From Candidatus Kryptobacter tengchongensis (GTDB lineage: Bacteria; Bacteroidota; Ignavibacteria; Kryptoniales; Kryptoniaceae), in NCBI GenBank assembly GCA_001485605.1, contig FAON01000007.1, positions 62,001 to 126,000 of the forward strand: a stretch of DNA of 64,000 bases, read 5' to 3'. Below the pieces are notes generated by a model. It saw only the letters and a list, made by a program, of their open reading frames with translations. It was not told the origin of the DNA and made no database searches. The position numbers and the translations under genes are program-made. Below are positions 26,190 through 35,913 of the stretch, one piece after another; the first letter of the stretch is position 1, and every line of letters starts with the position of its first letter.

Positions 26190-26724
26190 TTTTTATGAAC
26201 TTTTGTATTTTTTTTACAGCATGAAAATAATTTGCTTTTAGAGTTCCAACAGGTTTTTTCAATATATTGGAAATTTCTTCATACTCAAGATTTTCAAAAA
26301 AACGCATCACAAACACGGCTCTTTGTTTTGGTGGAAGCTTTTCAATAGCTTTTTCAATCAGTTTCTTTTCTTCTTTATCAATCAGTTCTTGTTCAGGCGT
26401 TTCATTTTGTCTCAAGAAATTAACGACTTCATCAATCGGAATAATTTCTCTAATCTTTTTCTTTCTCAAGAGGCTATTGCACTCATTTATCGTAATTCGG
26501 TAAATCCAAGTAAATAAGCTTGATTCACCTTTAAATTCATAGAGCGAATGAAAAAGTTTAATGAAAACTTCCTGTGCAACATCATCAGCATCATCGTGGT
26601 TCGTGAGAATTTTCCTCGCAAGAGAATAAACTTTCTTTTGATATCTTCTAACGATCTCATCAAATGCGGATGTATTTCCATTTTTAAATTCATTTACAAG
26701 TTCTATATCTGTTTTGTCCACCAT
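26176..26724 (-). CDS. ECF-type RNA polymerase sigma factor
   Basis: A 182-residue ECF sigma factor of the RpoE/SigW type. Region 2 has NHDDADDVAQEVFIKLFHSL and GESSLFTWIYRITINECNSLL; region 4 has LPPKQRAVFVMRFFENLEYEEIS and PVGTLKANYFHAVKKIQKF. The ATG at 26724 was chosen; a TTG directly before it is also in frame. It is followed by its anti-sigma factor and a Spy-like protein. Confidence 0.92.
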   Translation of the reverse strand: MVDKTDIELVNEFKNGNTSAFDEIVRRYQKKVYSLARKILTNHDDADDVAQEVFIKLFHSLYEFKGESSLFTWIYRITINECNSLLRKKKIREIIPIDEVVNFLRQNETPEQELIDKEEKKLIEKAIEKLPPKQRAVFVMRFFENLEYEEISNILKKPVGTLKANYFHAVKKIQKFIKNEMQ

Positions 26725-26747
26725 CAACGCACTTCACATTTTTATAT

Positions 26748-26772
26748 AAAAAACGGGCGGGATTCCCCGCCC
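26748..26772 (-). terminator. Rho-independent terminator after the lipoprotein gene
   Basis: 7-bp GC stem GGGCGGG/CCCGCCC with 4-nt loop (26755-26772) followed on the minus strand by TTTTTTAT. It ends transcription from 27719-26784 and separates it from the sigma-factor operon, whose own promoter must lie in or near this gap. Confidence 0.85.
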
Positions 26773-26783
26773 TTATGTCTCAG

Positions 26784-27719
26784 TTAAAATACAACATATG
26801 GAACACCCCAAACAGAAACCGAAACTGGAGCAGAATCATCAAAGAGCGATTCCCTTGAAATAGCGTGAATCATCGCATTAAACGAACCTCTGTGCATATG
26901 AACCTTTACATCAGCCTCATAAACTTCTTCATTTCCATTTTGCGAAACCATCTTAAATAGTTTCCTTGCCCTATGAAATCCAAATCTGTCAACTCCAAAT
27001 GTCATTGAAACAAGGTCTGTATCCGGAGCAGAGCTTTGAACTGTCACGCTTACTTTGACATTTTGAGCAGGGTTAAATGATGGAATCCCACCACGATGCC
27101 CAAGAAATCCAGGACGATAAAACTGATTCAATGGATCTGTCACTTCAATAACATCACCATTTGGCAATGTTAAGGAAATTTTCTTAATCGTTATATTTGA
27201 ATTCTCAGTTCCCCCCTGAACAAGCGAAACAGCCCAAACTCTCCACTTCCTTGCTCTTGATGTGTCCGCACTTTCTTTCTTTACAACCTGAACTTTTCTC
27301 CTGAAAACTTCATTTAAGGGCTTCGTTATAATTGTGTCGGGGGTTTTATTCCCTTGGGTATAAGTTGCTGCAATTTTCAAATCTGATTCAACCGTTCTTG
27401 TGATAGTCACAACGACAAGCGTATCATTCACCTGTTCATAGTTATATTCTTTGGTTACCTTTTTTACAACACGTCCCCATCTCAAAGGATAAATTTCCTT
27501 TGAAAATGAACCGAAATCAAAATCCATTGGAAGATATGTTCCATCATTTAAAGAAGCGTCAGCTGTTGCGATAAAATCATCATTTTCAATTATCTGTTTA
27601 ATGACTTCCTTATCAGCATTTGAAAGAGATGAGACAATTTCAGATTCCTTTGTGCAACCGCCAATTAAAAGAAGCACCGCAAGGATAAGCGGCAAAAACG
27701 AAAACTTCTTTTTAAGCAT
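26784..27719 (-). CDS. Hypothetical lipoprotein, 311 aa
   Basis: A secreted lipoprotein: a clear signal peptide ends LLLIGGC (Cys22 of this start). The mature part, rich in beta strands, has no family I recognise; it contains a His-rich stretch (RPGFLGHRGGIP, VHMHRGSFNAMIHAI). A GGAG ribosome-binding site places the start at 27719. It is a single-gene unit ending in a strong terminator. Confidence 0.8.
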   Translation of the reverse strand: MLKKKFSFLPLILAVLLLIGGCTKESEIVSSLSNADKEVIKQIIENDDFIATADASLNDGTYLPMDFDFGSFSKEIYPLRWGRVVKKVTKEYNYEQVNDTLVVVTITRTVESDLKIAATYTQGNKTPDTIITKPLNEVFRRKVQVVKKESADTSRARKWRVWAVSLVQGGTENSNITIKKISLTLPNGDVIEVTDPLNQFYRPGFLGHRGGIPSFNPAQNVKVSVTVQSSAPDTDLVSMTFGVDRFGFHRARKLFKMVSQNGNEEVYEADVKVHMHRGSFNAMIHAISRESLFDDSAPVSVSVWGVPYVVF

Positions 27720-27785
27720 GTTTTTTCTCCAATTTTGTTTTACTTGTTTCTTCACCTATTTTGATGTAAAAAATAAAACCTCGGT

Positions 27786-28292
27786 TTAATCGGATATTTT
27801 AGACAGGGCGTCTTTAAGCTTTTTATATGTGTCAGAGAGAAGTTCGGATATGACCTTGGTTTCAGAAATGACAGGCATAAAATTTGTGTCCCCATTCCAT
27901 CTTGGAACGATATGAAAATGGATATGTTCTGCAATACCAGCTCCGCTCACCCTACCCAGATTCGCCCCCACATTAAATCCATGCGGTTTAAGAGCTATTT
28001 CAAGAGCCAATATCCCTCTTTTTATAACTCTCATCACATCCAGCATTTCTTCATCAGTTAAATCAGAGAAACTTGATGTATGTTTATATGGCACCACCAT
28101 TATATGACCAGAATTGTAGGGAAAGAGATTCATTATTATATAACACTTTTCTCCCCGATAAAGCACAAAATTTTTTTCGTCTTCACTTGATTTTGCTTTT
28201 TCGCAAAATAAACATTCCTTCTTCTCCTCAGAATTTTCACTTGCAAAGCTTTCAATATACTTTGCTCTCCAAGGAGCCCAAAGTCTGTCCAT
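27786..28292 (-). CDS. HIT-family nucleotide hydrolase
   Basis: A 168-residue histidine-triad protein. The start MDRLWAPWRAKYIES and the catalytic triad HIHFHIVPR are typical of bacterial HIT proteins related to Ap4A-degrading enzymes. Two cysteines in CLFCEKA match the zinc-binding site of this branch. It should hydrolyse or phosphorolyse dinucleoside polyphosphates or related nucleotides in the cytoplasm. The ATG at 28292 fits the family N-terminus; the frame is open further upstream but without homology. Confidence 0.9.
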   Translation of the reverse strand: MDRLWAPWRAKYIESFASENSEEKKECLFCEKAKSSEDEKNFVLYRGEKCYIIMNLFPYNSGHIMVVPYKHTSSFSDLTDEEMLDVMRVIKRGILALEIALKPHGFNVGANLGRVSGAGIAEHIHFHIVPRWNGDTNFMPVISETKVISELLSDTYKKLKDALSKISD

Positions 28293-28427
28293 CTTGAAAT
28301 TAGCTTTATTTAATTTTCCAACACGCATAAGATAAATCAAAAAAACGAAAAAATGAAATTTCAACTTCAAACGAAAATTAACGTCCGACAAATTGAATTC
28401 TTAACCCACACAAAAGATCAACCCCCA

Positions 28428-30500
28428 TCAAGCGTTATTAATTTTCACTCTGCCGATTATTTCAATATCAATATCACTTGGAAGCTCGGTATAGGAGATC
28501 ACGCTCACATCTGGAAATACTGAATGGATTAAACGATAGAAATACAAACGAACCGTTGCCGAACAAATCACCACTGGTTTATGCCCCAACTCTTTCATCT
28601 TTTTAACATTTTCCTCAAGACTTAAATTAATTGCTTTTATCACATCCGGAGATAATCCAAGCGTTGTGCTTGATTGAGATGAAGTTTGTTGAAGTGATTG
28701 AGTTATTATTTCTTCTATCTTTGGATCAAGCTGAATTGCATGGATAATCCCGTTTTCATCTTGATAAAGGCGAGCGATTGTCTCAGATAACGAGTGGCGC
28801 ACATATTCAGTTAAAACATCAACATTTTTTGTAACCCTTGAATAATCAAGCAATGCCTCAAGAATTGTGACCATATCCCGAATTGGTATCCCCTCGTTTA
28901 AAAGATTTTGCAAAACTTTCTGGATCGTTCCAACAGGAAGAACATCGGGTGTTATCTCTTCAACAAGCGCTGGATAATCCTCACGCAAATTATCAATCAA
29001 TGTTTTCGTGTCTTGTCTGCTTAAAATCTTTCCAGCATTTTTTCTCAAAACTTCAATAAGATGTGTTATAATCACAGATGTGGGTTCAACAACCGTATAA
29101 CCCATTATCTCCGCCTCCTCTTTTTTATGTTCCGGAATCCAATACGCTTCAAATCCATAAACTGGTTCTTTAACTTTCACAGCACCCTGGATCTCCTCCT
29201 GAACTGTGCCAGGATTCATAGCAAGTAAATAACCTGGTTTAACTTCACCAGATACCACTTTATTTCCACGAATTTTTATCACATACTCATTCGGCTCAAG
29301 ATAAATGTTATCTCTTACTCTTATCGGTGGGACGATGATACCAAGTTCAAGAGCTAATTGCTTTCTTATGCCAATTATCCGCTTAAATAAAGTTCCACCT
29401 TGTTCTTCATCTGCAAGTGGAATTAATGCATATCCAATTTCAACTTCAATTGGGTCTATTTGGATTAATTTTTCAACCTTTTCTTCTTGTTGTTGGATTT
29501 GTTTTGGCTTAACCTCTTGAATTCCAATTTTAGATCTTTCAACCTTTGTCCCGAAATAACCCGCAACGCCACTTATCACAGATAGAATTAAAAACGGCAA
29601 CATTGGAAGCCCTGGGACAATCGCAAAAAATGCGAGCACCCCAGATGAGATTAACAAAGCTTTGGGGCGTTGGAAAATCTGTCCCTTTATTTCAACATCA
29701 AATTGGTTCCCAGACGCATTTCTTGTCACAACCAGCCCAGCCGAAACTGAGATAATCAAAGCTGGTATTTGCGAAACCAAACCATCTCCAATTGTAAGAA
29801 GAGTGTAAGTTTGAAGTGCATCGGCAAAGCTCATCCCGCGCTGTAAAACACCAATTATCAAACCACCTATAATGTTTATTACAGTTATAATTAATCCTGC
29901 TATCGCATCCCCACGGACAAATTTGCTTGCACCATCCATCGCTCCGTAAAATTCTGCTTCCCTCTGAATTAACTCCCTTCTTCTTCGTGCCTCTTCTTCG
30001 GTTATAAGTCCAGCGTTTAAATCCGCATCAATGCTCATTTGTTTCCCGGGCATGGCATCAAGTGTAAATCTTGCTGCAACCTCAGCAATTCTTCCAGCAC
30101 CTTTTGTGATTACGACAAATTGTATTACAACTAAAATTAAAAACACGATGAAGCCGACAATATAATTCCCCTTAACGACAAAAGAGCCAAACGCAAAAAT
30201 TATTTTACCTGCGTAACCATCACCGAGTATTAATCTTGTTGAGGCAACATTCAAACTTAACCTGAAAAGCGTAAGTATAAGCAAAAGCCCAGGAAAAATG
30301 GAAAGCTCAAGTGGACTTGTTATATACATTGAAATTAAAAGGACGAGAATTGAAAATGTAATATTAAAAGCAATCAAGATATCCAAAAGGAAAGGTGGCA
30401 ATGGTAAAATCATAAAAACAAGAATTGAAATCACTACAACCGCAAGCAAAATATCAGTGTTCCTTCCCAAATTTTGCAAAAATCCAGAATTTTGATTCAT
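28428..30500 (-). CDS. flhA: Flagellar export gate protein FlhA
   Basis: A 690-residue FlhA, the export-gate component of the flagellar type III apparatus. About eight membrane helices fill the first ~325 residues, with the FHIPEP signature region (GRIAEVAARFTLDAMPGKQMS, DADLNAGLI). The cytoplasmic C-terminal domain (~350-690) docks export chaperones and substrates. It is the last gene of the block and overlaps flhB by 4 bases. Confidence 0.96.
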   Translation of the reverse strand: MNQNSGFLQNLGRNTDILLAVVVISILVFMILPLPPFLLDILIAFNITFSILVLLISMYITSPLELSIFPGLLLILTLFRLSLNVASTRLILGDGYAGKIIFAFGSFVVKGNYIVGFIVFLILVVIQFVVITKGAGRIAEVAARFTLDAMPGKQMSIDADLNAGLITEEEARRRRELIQREAEFYGAMDGASKFVRGDAIAGLIITVINIIGGLIIGVLQRGMSFADALQTYTLLTIGDGLVSQIPALIISVSAGLVVTRNASGNQFDVEIKGQIFQRPKALLISSGVLAFFAIVPGLPMLPFLILSVISGVAGYFGTKVERSKIGIQEVKPKQIQQQEEKVEKLIQIDPIEVEIGYALIPLADEEQGGTLFKRIIGIRKQLALELGIIVPPIRVRDNIYLEPNEYVIKIRGNKVVSGEVKPGYLLAMNPGTVQEEIQGAVKVKEPVYGFEAYWIPEHKKEEAEIMGYTVVEPTSVIITHLIEVLRKNAGKILSRQDTKTLIDNLREDYPALVEEITPDVLPVGTIQKVLQNLLNEGIPIRDMVTILEALLDYSRVTKNVDVLTEYVRHSLSETIARLYQDENGIIHAIQLDPKIEEIITQSLQQTSSQSSTTLGLSPDVIKAINLSLEENVKKMKELGHKPVVICSATVRLYFYRLIHSVFPDVSVISYTELPSDIDIEIIGRVKINNA

Positions 30501-31576
30501 ACTACACTCTTAAAATTTTTCTTTTTTAAATTGAAAACATAAGCGAGGACTTTAGCAACCGCTTTGTAAAGCTGAGGTGGAATTTCCTCATCAATCTCAA
30601 CCAATTTATAAAGCGCTTGTGCAAGTGGCTTATCTTCAACTATTGGAATCCCATGCCGTTTTGCGATTTCTTTTATTTTCTCCGCAATCAAATTCATCCC
30701 TTTAGCGACAACTTTTGGAGCGTTCATCTTTTCAGGCTCATATTTTAACGCAATGGCAATATGTGTTGGGTTTGTGATTACAACATCTGCCTTTGGAACA
30801 TTTTGCATCATCCTCATTTTTACGATTTCCCTCTGCCTTCGTCTTATCCTCAACTTAACAAGAGGATCACCCTCAAGTTCTTTCATCTCCTCCTTAATCT
30901 CCTGCCTTGTCATCCTCAACTCACGCTCATATTCCCATCTTTGAAATGCAAGGTCAAAAATAGCAAGCAAAAAATAAACCATCCCCGTCTTCAACAGCAA
31001 TGAAAATGCTAAACTTGACATAAGGTTGAAAATTTTGTTAACATCAGAATCCATCAACACTATTACATCATCAATAACCCCTCTCAAGACAAAATATGAT
31101 GTCAATCCAATTACCCCAATTTTTAAAAATCCCTTTCCAAGTTCAAATAAACTTCGTCTTGAAAATAAAATTCTTTTTATTCCATTGATCGGGTTCAGCC
31201 TGTCAAAATCAAACTTCAAGGGTTCAAGTGTAAAGATATACCCACTTTGAATGATGTTTGCTCCAACCCCAATTGCCATTAAAAAAATTAAGAACGGTAA
31301 AAAATTTAAACTGAAAAAAGAAAAGAAAAAGGTCACATATTTTTGAACGTTATCTTTTGAGATTTCAATCAGGTGTAGATTTGAAAAAACAAATCTCGTT
31401 AGGTTTGAAATTTTCTGATAACCATGGCTTCCACCAAAGTATAAAACAAGGATGGATACAAGGATAACAATTGCGGAATTAAACTCATAACTTTTTGCAA
31501 TTTTACCTTTCTTTCTTACATCCTCCCTTCGTTTCGGCGTTGCTTGTTCAGTTCGCTCTTGGAATTCCTCCGCCAT
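30497..31576 (-). CDS. flhB: Flagellar export switch protein FlhB
   Basis: A 359-residue FlhB with four membrane helices (~30-210) and a cytoplasmic domain containing the self-cleaving NPTH motif (VVITNPTHIAIALKY), which switches export specificity from rod/hook to filament proteins. N-terminus EERTEQATPKRREDVRKKG is typical. Located between fliR and flhA. Confidence 0.96.
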   Translation of the reverse strand: MAEEFQERTEQATPKRREDVRKKGKIAKSYEFNSAIVILVSILVLYFGGSHGYQKISNLTRFVFSNLHLIEISKDNVQKYVTFFFSFFSLNFLPFLIFLMAIGVGANIIQSGYIFTLEPLKFDFDRLNPINGIKRILFSRRSLFELGKGFLKIGVIGLTSYFVLRGVIDDVIVLMDSDVNKIFNLMSSLAFSLLLKTGMVYFLLAIFDLAFQRWEYERELRMTRQEIKEEMKELEGDPLVKLRIRRRQREIVKMRMMQNVPKADVVITNPTHIAIALKYEPEKMNAPKVVAKGMNLIAEKIKEIAKRHGIPIVEDKPLAQALYKLVEIDEEIPPQLYKAVAKVLAYVFNLKKKNFKSVV

Positions 31577-31580
31577 TTTC

Positions 31581-32354
31581 CTATGAACCTATTAATTTTA
31601 ACATTTCAACAAGATCGCCTTCAAATGTCAAGAGGATCTTTTTAAATACAAAAACGAAAAATGGCACCGTCACCATTAAAGCGAGAAACCCGATCATTAC
31701 TTTTAAAGAAAAAGCAAACATAAATATGTTCATTTGCGGGAAAACACGAGATAAAATTCCAATTGATAAATCGGTCAAAAATAATGCCACAAGAACTGGG
31801 GCACTTATCTTAACAGCGGAGACGAAAACAAAAGTAATTAATTTAAGGCTAAAATTGATAAAGTTAGAATCCACAGAAAAAGACGAGATCGGGACAAGCT
31901 CAAAACTTGACTTTAAAACTTGAATTAAAAAATGATGACCATTTAACATCAAAAATATAGAAATAGATAGGTAATGCTTGAATTGACTCAATGTCGGAAT
32001 TGGCTCTGAGTGTTCGGGATCAAAAGCGGTTGAAGTTGAAAACCCGATATCAAAACCGATCAAATGCCCAGCAAATTGAACTGAATAAAACATAACTGAG
32101 CTTGAAAAACCAAGCGTTAAACCAAGGAAAATTTCTTTTGAAACAAGTATAACAAAACCAAGCAAATCAAAAGATAAATTCAAATTTCTTAAATCAACGA
32201 GGAACAAAAGAGTATAACTTAAAAAAATGCCCAACCAGAACCTCAGTTGAAAGGGCAAAACAGAATGCCCCAAAAGTGGAGCTGTTGAAAGAAAACTCAA
32301 AACACGAACAAAAATCAAAATAAAAACATAAAATGTTGAAAGATAAAACTCCAT
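31581..32354 (-). CDS. fliR: Flagellar export protein FliR
   Basis: A 257-residue membrane protein with about six to seven helices, matching FliR in length, topology and position between fliQ and flhB. With FliP and FliQ it forms the central export gate. The ATG at 32354 is preceded by an in-frame TTG; it begins 4 bases after the fliQ stop codon. Confidence 0.93.
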   Translation of the reverse strand: MEFYLSTFYVFILIFVRVLSFLSTAPLLGHSVLPFQLRFWLGIFLSYTLLFLVDLRNLNLSFDLLGFVILVSKEIFLGLTLGFSSSVMFYSVQFAGHLIGFDIGFSTSTAFDPEHSEPIPTLSQFKHYLSISIFLMLNGHHFLIQVLKSSFELVPISSFSVDSNFINFSLKLITFVFVSAVKISAPVLVALFLTDLSIGILSRVFPQMNIFMFAFSLKVMIGFLALMVTVPFFVFVFKKILLTFEGDLVEMLKLIGS

Positions 32355-32358
32355 CAAA

Positions 32359-32628
32359 TCACTTCGCTATGTTTGGTATCTGGCTGAACAATTCCCGTGT
32401 GAAAGTAACGATGACATCAATTATCCACGGCAAAGAAATAACTATAACAATTGCTATAACTACAAGTTTTGGGACGAAAGTCAAGGTCATCTCATTTATT
32501 GAAGTCGCTGATTGAAAGATTGAGATTATCAATCCAACAATGGCTGAGGCTATAAGAATCGGAGCTGAGATTAAAAGTGCTGTGAAGAATGTTTCTCTTG
32601 CAAGATGAATTATGAATTGCTCCGTCAT
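32359..32628 (-). CDS. fliQ: Flagellar export protein FliQ
   Basis: An 89-residue protein with two membrane helices (~17-40 and ~52-74), exactly the size and topology of FliQ. It contains ISIFQSATSINEMTLTFVPK, a conserved FliQ segment. It lies between fliP and fliR as usual. Confidence 0.95.
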   Translation of the reverse strand: MTEQFIIHLARETFFTALLISAPILIASAIVGLIISIFQSATSINEMTLTFVPKLVVIAIVIVISLPWIIDVIVTFTRELFSQIPNIAK

Positions 32629-32649
32629 CCGAACATTTAATTTTTTATT

Positions 32650-33411
32650 TTAACGAAAACTTTGGATCAACGATTGGACGACAAGATGCCAACCATCAAT
32701 TAAAATGAAAAGCAAAATTTTAAATGGAAGTGAAATCATCACGGGTGGAAGCATGATCATCCCCATTGACATCAAAACGCTTGCAACAATTAAATCAATC
32801 ATCAAAAATGGTATATAAATTAAAAATCCAATTTGAAAGGCAATTTTCAACTCACTTATAGCGAAAGCTGGGATCAGGACATGGGTTGGTATTTCATCCT
32901 TGTTATTAGGTTTTGGGAGATTTGAAAGCGATACAAAGAGAGCAAGGTCATCCTCACGAACTTGTTTAAACATGAATTCACGAATCGGTTTTATCGCCCT
33001 GTTGTATGCTTCTTCCTGATTTATTTCATTTTTGAGGTAAGGTTGAATTGCGTCCTTGTTGATTCTATCCCAAACTGGAGACATAATAAAAAATGTTAAG
33101 AAAAGAGCAAGCCCGACAAGGACTTGGCTTGGTGGCATTTGTTGAACCCCGAGGGCCTGCTTCAAAAAATGGAAAACGACAATTATCCTTGTGAAGGAGG
33201 TTGTCAAAATAATTATCGCGGGTGCAAGCGAGAGAATGGTCATTAAAAATAGAATCTGCAATGTCACCGCAACATCTTCCGATTTCTGCGCTTTCCCAAC
33301 CTCAACGGTTATTTTCGGAACTGGAAAAGTAATTTTTTCAGCCGAATTTGTCTGCGCATTTGCAATTGAAAAGGATAAAACAAAAATTAATAATAAAACG
33401 AATTTTCTCAT
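32650..33411 (-). CDS. fliP: Flagellar export protein FliP
   Basis: A 253-residue FliP with a signal peptide and four membrane helices. Family motifs [39 protein letters not shown] and the C-terminal [21 protein letters not shown] are present. AGGGGAGGTG ahead of the ATG is a strong ribosome-binding site. Next to fliO and fliQ. Confidence 0.96.
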   Translation of the reverse strand: MRKFVLLLIFVLSFSIANAQTNSAEKITFPVPKITVEVGKAQKSEDVAVTLQILFLMTILSLAPAIIILTTSFTRIIVVFHFLKQALGVQQMPPSQVLVGLALFLTFFIMSPVWDRINKDAIQPYLKNEINQEEAYNRAIKPIREFMFKQVREDDLALFVSLSNLPKPNNKDEIPTHVLIPAFAISELKIAFQIGFLIYIPFLMIDLIVASVLMSMGMIMLPPVMISLPFKILLFILIDGWHLVVQSLIQSFR

Positions 33412-33426
33412 TCAAACACACCTCCC

Positions 33427-33756
33427 CTATTTTAGAATAAAAAACTTTCCATCTTTTCGCTCCACAGGTGAATAAAGCTCGTCAAGTGCCCGAATAAATT
33501 CAGGGTCATTTATCTCACTTAAAAGATTAATTGAATTTTCACTCACACCAATTATCAAAACCCTGTTTAAAACCCTGACAATGTAAATTGATTTTCTTGG
33601 TTGAATTTGCAACCTCCCGTAAATTCTCATTCCAACTTCAGAGCTGTAGAAATTTGAGACTGGCAAATGAAACTTTCTCAAAATATAAAAAGCAAGAAAC
33701 ATCAAGGTAATTATCAAAAAAAATGAAAGAAATGTCTTAACAATTATCCCAAGCAT
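33427..33756 (-). CDS. fliO: Flagellar protein FliO
   Basis: A ~109-residue protein with one N-terminal membrane helix (LSFFLIITLMFLAFYIL) and a small cytoplasmic domain (IYIVRVLNRVLIIGVSENSINLL), matching FliO, which assists FliP assembly. Two starts are possible: a GTG at 33762 that overlaps the fliN stop, or the ATG at 33756, chosen here. Confidence 0.87.
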   Translation of the reverse strand: MLGIIVKTFLSFFLIITLMFLAFYILRKFHLPVSNFYSSEVGMRIYGRLQIQPRKSIYIVRVLNRVLIIGVSENSINLLSEINDPEFIRALDELYSPVERKDGKFFILK

Positions 33757-33758
33757 TT

Positions 33759-34127
33759 TCACTTTTTAACATTTTTTAACCTTTCATCAACGGCAACAAG
33801 GTTTGTAATTCTGATCCCAAAATGTTTATCAATCACGACAACCTCACCCTCAGCAATTTTTTTCCCGTTAACGATCACATCAACTGGTTCACTTGCAAGT
33901 TTATCAAGTTCAATTATTGAACCACGGTCAAGCTCAAGTATATCTTTTATCAACATCGTTGTTCTGCCAAGTTCAATTGAAACGGGCAACATAACATCAA
34001 ATAAAAGTTCAAGTTTGCTATTTATCAATTTTTCGCCCTGTAGATTTTGTTCAGATGTTGAAGATTCAAAACTTTGAAATTCTGCATTCTTTACCTCATC
34101 ATGAGTTAAGGGTTGCCCTTTTTCCAT
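33759..34127 (-). CDS. fliN: Flagellar motor switch protein FliN
   Basis: A 122-residue FliN with its SpoA domain in the C-terminal ~80 residues ([42 protein letters not shown]). It forms the lower C-ring of the switch. The ATG at 34127, after AGGAGGGATGA, is chosen; that ribosome-binding site lies inside the end of fliM, coupling the two genes. Confidence 0.94.
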   Translation of the reverse strand: MEKGQPLTHDEVKNAEFQSFESSTSEQNLQGEKLINSKLELLFDVMLPVSIELGRTTMLIKDILELDRGSIIELDKLASEPVDVIVNGKKIAEGEVVVIDKHFGIRITNLVAVDERLKNVKK

Positions 34128-34128
34128 T

Positions 34129-35124
34129 TCATCCCTCCTCATTAGTTGCAATTTTTGTTATTTTGACGGCTTTTTTGCCTCCGAAAACCCCTGGTTTTCC
34201 ATAAAGTTTTAATTTCCCCGCAATATAAATTTTAACTTCTGAATCAACCTTTGTATTAAGAAGAATCACATCACCTATGTTGAGGTTTATAAGATCGGCA
34301 AGCGTAATTTCACTTTGTCCAAGCTCAACAATTACTGGAACTTTAGTTGTTTTTATTTTCTCAGCAATATATTTTGTATATTCCTCGGATGTATATTTCC
34401 TAACACTCATAAACCTTTGGAGTGTCATCTTAGCAAGCGTTTCCTCAATAACAAAAACAGGATAGCATATACTCATTCTGTAATTTCTATCCCCAAGTGT
34501 GACGATGAAAGAAATCACGAGGACGATTTCACTTGATGGAGCAATTTGCACTATGTCAGGGTCGCTTTCATATTTTATAATTTTAAACTTGAATGTATCA
34601 ATTATGCTCCACGCTTTCTCAAGGTCAGAAGTTGAACGCTCAACTATGCTTCTTATTAAGTTTTGTTCAATTTGTGTTAAAGCCCTTGCAATTTTTCTCT
34701 TTCCAATTTCCAAAGTTTCAATGCTCCCGCCAAGAAGTTTTTCAATCAACATAAAAGAGAGTTCAAGCCCAACTTCAAAAATAATTTCTCCTCTCCCCTC
34801 ACCAGCGGAAAGGGTGAAAATAACACTTGGCTTCTCAATTGAAAGTATATATTCAGAGTAAAAAAGTTGATCAACATTTTCAACTTGAATTGTCACAGGT
34901 GTCTGAAGGCGACTCGTTAGATAATAGCCGAGCGATTCAGCGAAATTTTGATGAAGAGTTTGAATTGTTCTAATTTGATTTTTTGAAACTCTGCTTGGAC
35001 GACGGAATTCATATGGGACAACTTCTTTCTCCTCTTGCTTTGATATTATCTCCACTGGAGATTTACCTGCGCTTAAACCAGCAAGCAAACTGTCTATTTC
35101 CTGCTGCGACAAAATCTCTGGCAT
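34129..35124 (-). CDS. fliM: Flagellar motor switch protein FliM
   Basis: A 331-residue FliM. The N-terminal [13 protein letters not shown] is the peptide that binds phosphorylated CheY, so directional switching is expected although no chemotaxis genes lie in the window. The middle CheC-like domain spans ~45-235, and the C-terminal SpoA domain (~255-325) contacts FliN. Confidence 0.95.
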   Translation of the reverse strand: MPEILSQQEIDSLLAGLSAGKSPVEIISKQEEKEVVPYEFRRPSRVSKNQIRTIQTLHQNFAESLGYYLTSRLQTPVTIQVENVDQLFYSEYILSIEKPSVIFTLSAGEGRGEIIFEVGLELSFMLIEKLLGGSIETLEIGKRKIARALTQIEQNLIRSIVERSTSDLEKAWSIIDTFKFKIIKYESDPDIVQIAPSSEIVLVISFIVTLGDRNYRMSICYPVFVIEETLAKMTLQRFMSVRKYTSEEYTKYIAEKIKTTKVPVIVELGQSEITLADLINLNIGDVILLNTKVDSEVKIYIAGKLKLYGKPGVFGGKKAVKITKIATNEEG

Positions 35125-35140
35125 TCTTTCCTCTGATTTT

Positions 35141-35713
35141 TTACTGGACTATAAATTTGCTGAAATAAACATTTTGTACTCTTCCCTGTGTAAGGATCTC
35201 ATTAATCTTATTAGCTATCTCTCGCCTCAATTCCTTTCGCTTTGTCACATCTGTTAACTCCTCAAGTGTTTTGCTTGAGAGAACATTAATCAAAATATCA
35301 TTTACTATAACTTCCTTGGTTTGAATTTCAGCAAACACCTTTTCGTTTGTTACCTCAATTCCAACGCTCGTTAAAAGATATCTCATACCCCCAGTTCCAG
35401 CTGGATTGACAATTAAATCCTTTACGACAAATAGAAATTCAGGATGGGTACTAACAAATTCTGTTTCAGTAATTTTATATTCATCGGCTGTTGCCTTTTC
35501 CATTGTTTGCTGTTTTGCTTTTTGCCCCTGTGTATGAGCTTGAGAATTCCCCGCCCCTGCCTTTGAATTCAAATCAAGAACAAGAAGGTAAGCAATTATT
35601 ATTTGTAAAATGACAATGGGAATGGAAACCAAAAAAATTGTTTTTTTACTGGTTTTATTCACCTGTTCAGATACAACCGCTGATTGTTGCTGAGATAAAA
35701 CTTTATCTGCCAT
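35141..35713 (-). CDS. fliL: Flagellar basal body protein FliL
   Basis: A 190-residue FliL: short cytoplasmic N-terminus, one membrane helix (~27-47), a Gln-rich linker and a periplasmic domain with the ending VQNVYFSKFIVQ typical of FliL. It associates with the stator ring around the motor. It is the first gene of the visible flagellar block; no promoter could be assigned with confidence in the 200-nt gap upstream. Confidence 0.92.
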   Translation of the reverse strand: MADKVLSQQQSAVVSEQVNKTSKKTIFLVSIPIVILQIIIAYLLVLDLNSKAGAGNSQAHTQGQKAKQQTMEKATADEYKITETEFVSTHPEFLFVVKDLIVNPAGTGGMRYLLTSVGIEVTNEKVFAEIQTKEVIVNDILINVLSSKTLEELTDVTKRKELRREIANKINEILTQGRVQNVYFSKFIVQ

Positions 35714-35865
35714 TTTAAATCCTATATTTTGTTAAATCTCTAAAAATTAAGACAAAGCCTATGCCATTCAATTTTTGTGAAAATTTTGAAGGTTTTATCG
35801 GAATTTTAATTTTGAGGTGGCTAATATTGAGCATCTGAAGGGGATTATTGAGCAAAAATAAAAAA

Positions 35866-35889
35866 CCCCCAGCCAATGCTGGGGGTTTT
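35866..35889. terminator. Rho-independent terminator, symmetrical
   Basis: 8-bp stem CCCCCAGC/GCTGGGGG with CAAT loop. It has A-rich sequence on the left and TTTTA on the right, so it can work in both directions; on the minus strand it ends the peroxidase/phosphoesterase/cytochrome operon upstream of fliL. The rest of 35714-35913 shows nothing else. Confidence 0.85.
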
Positions 35890-35913
35890 AATCAACAAAG
35901 CGAAAAAATTGAA

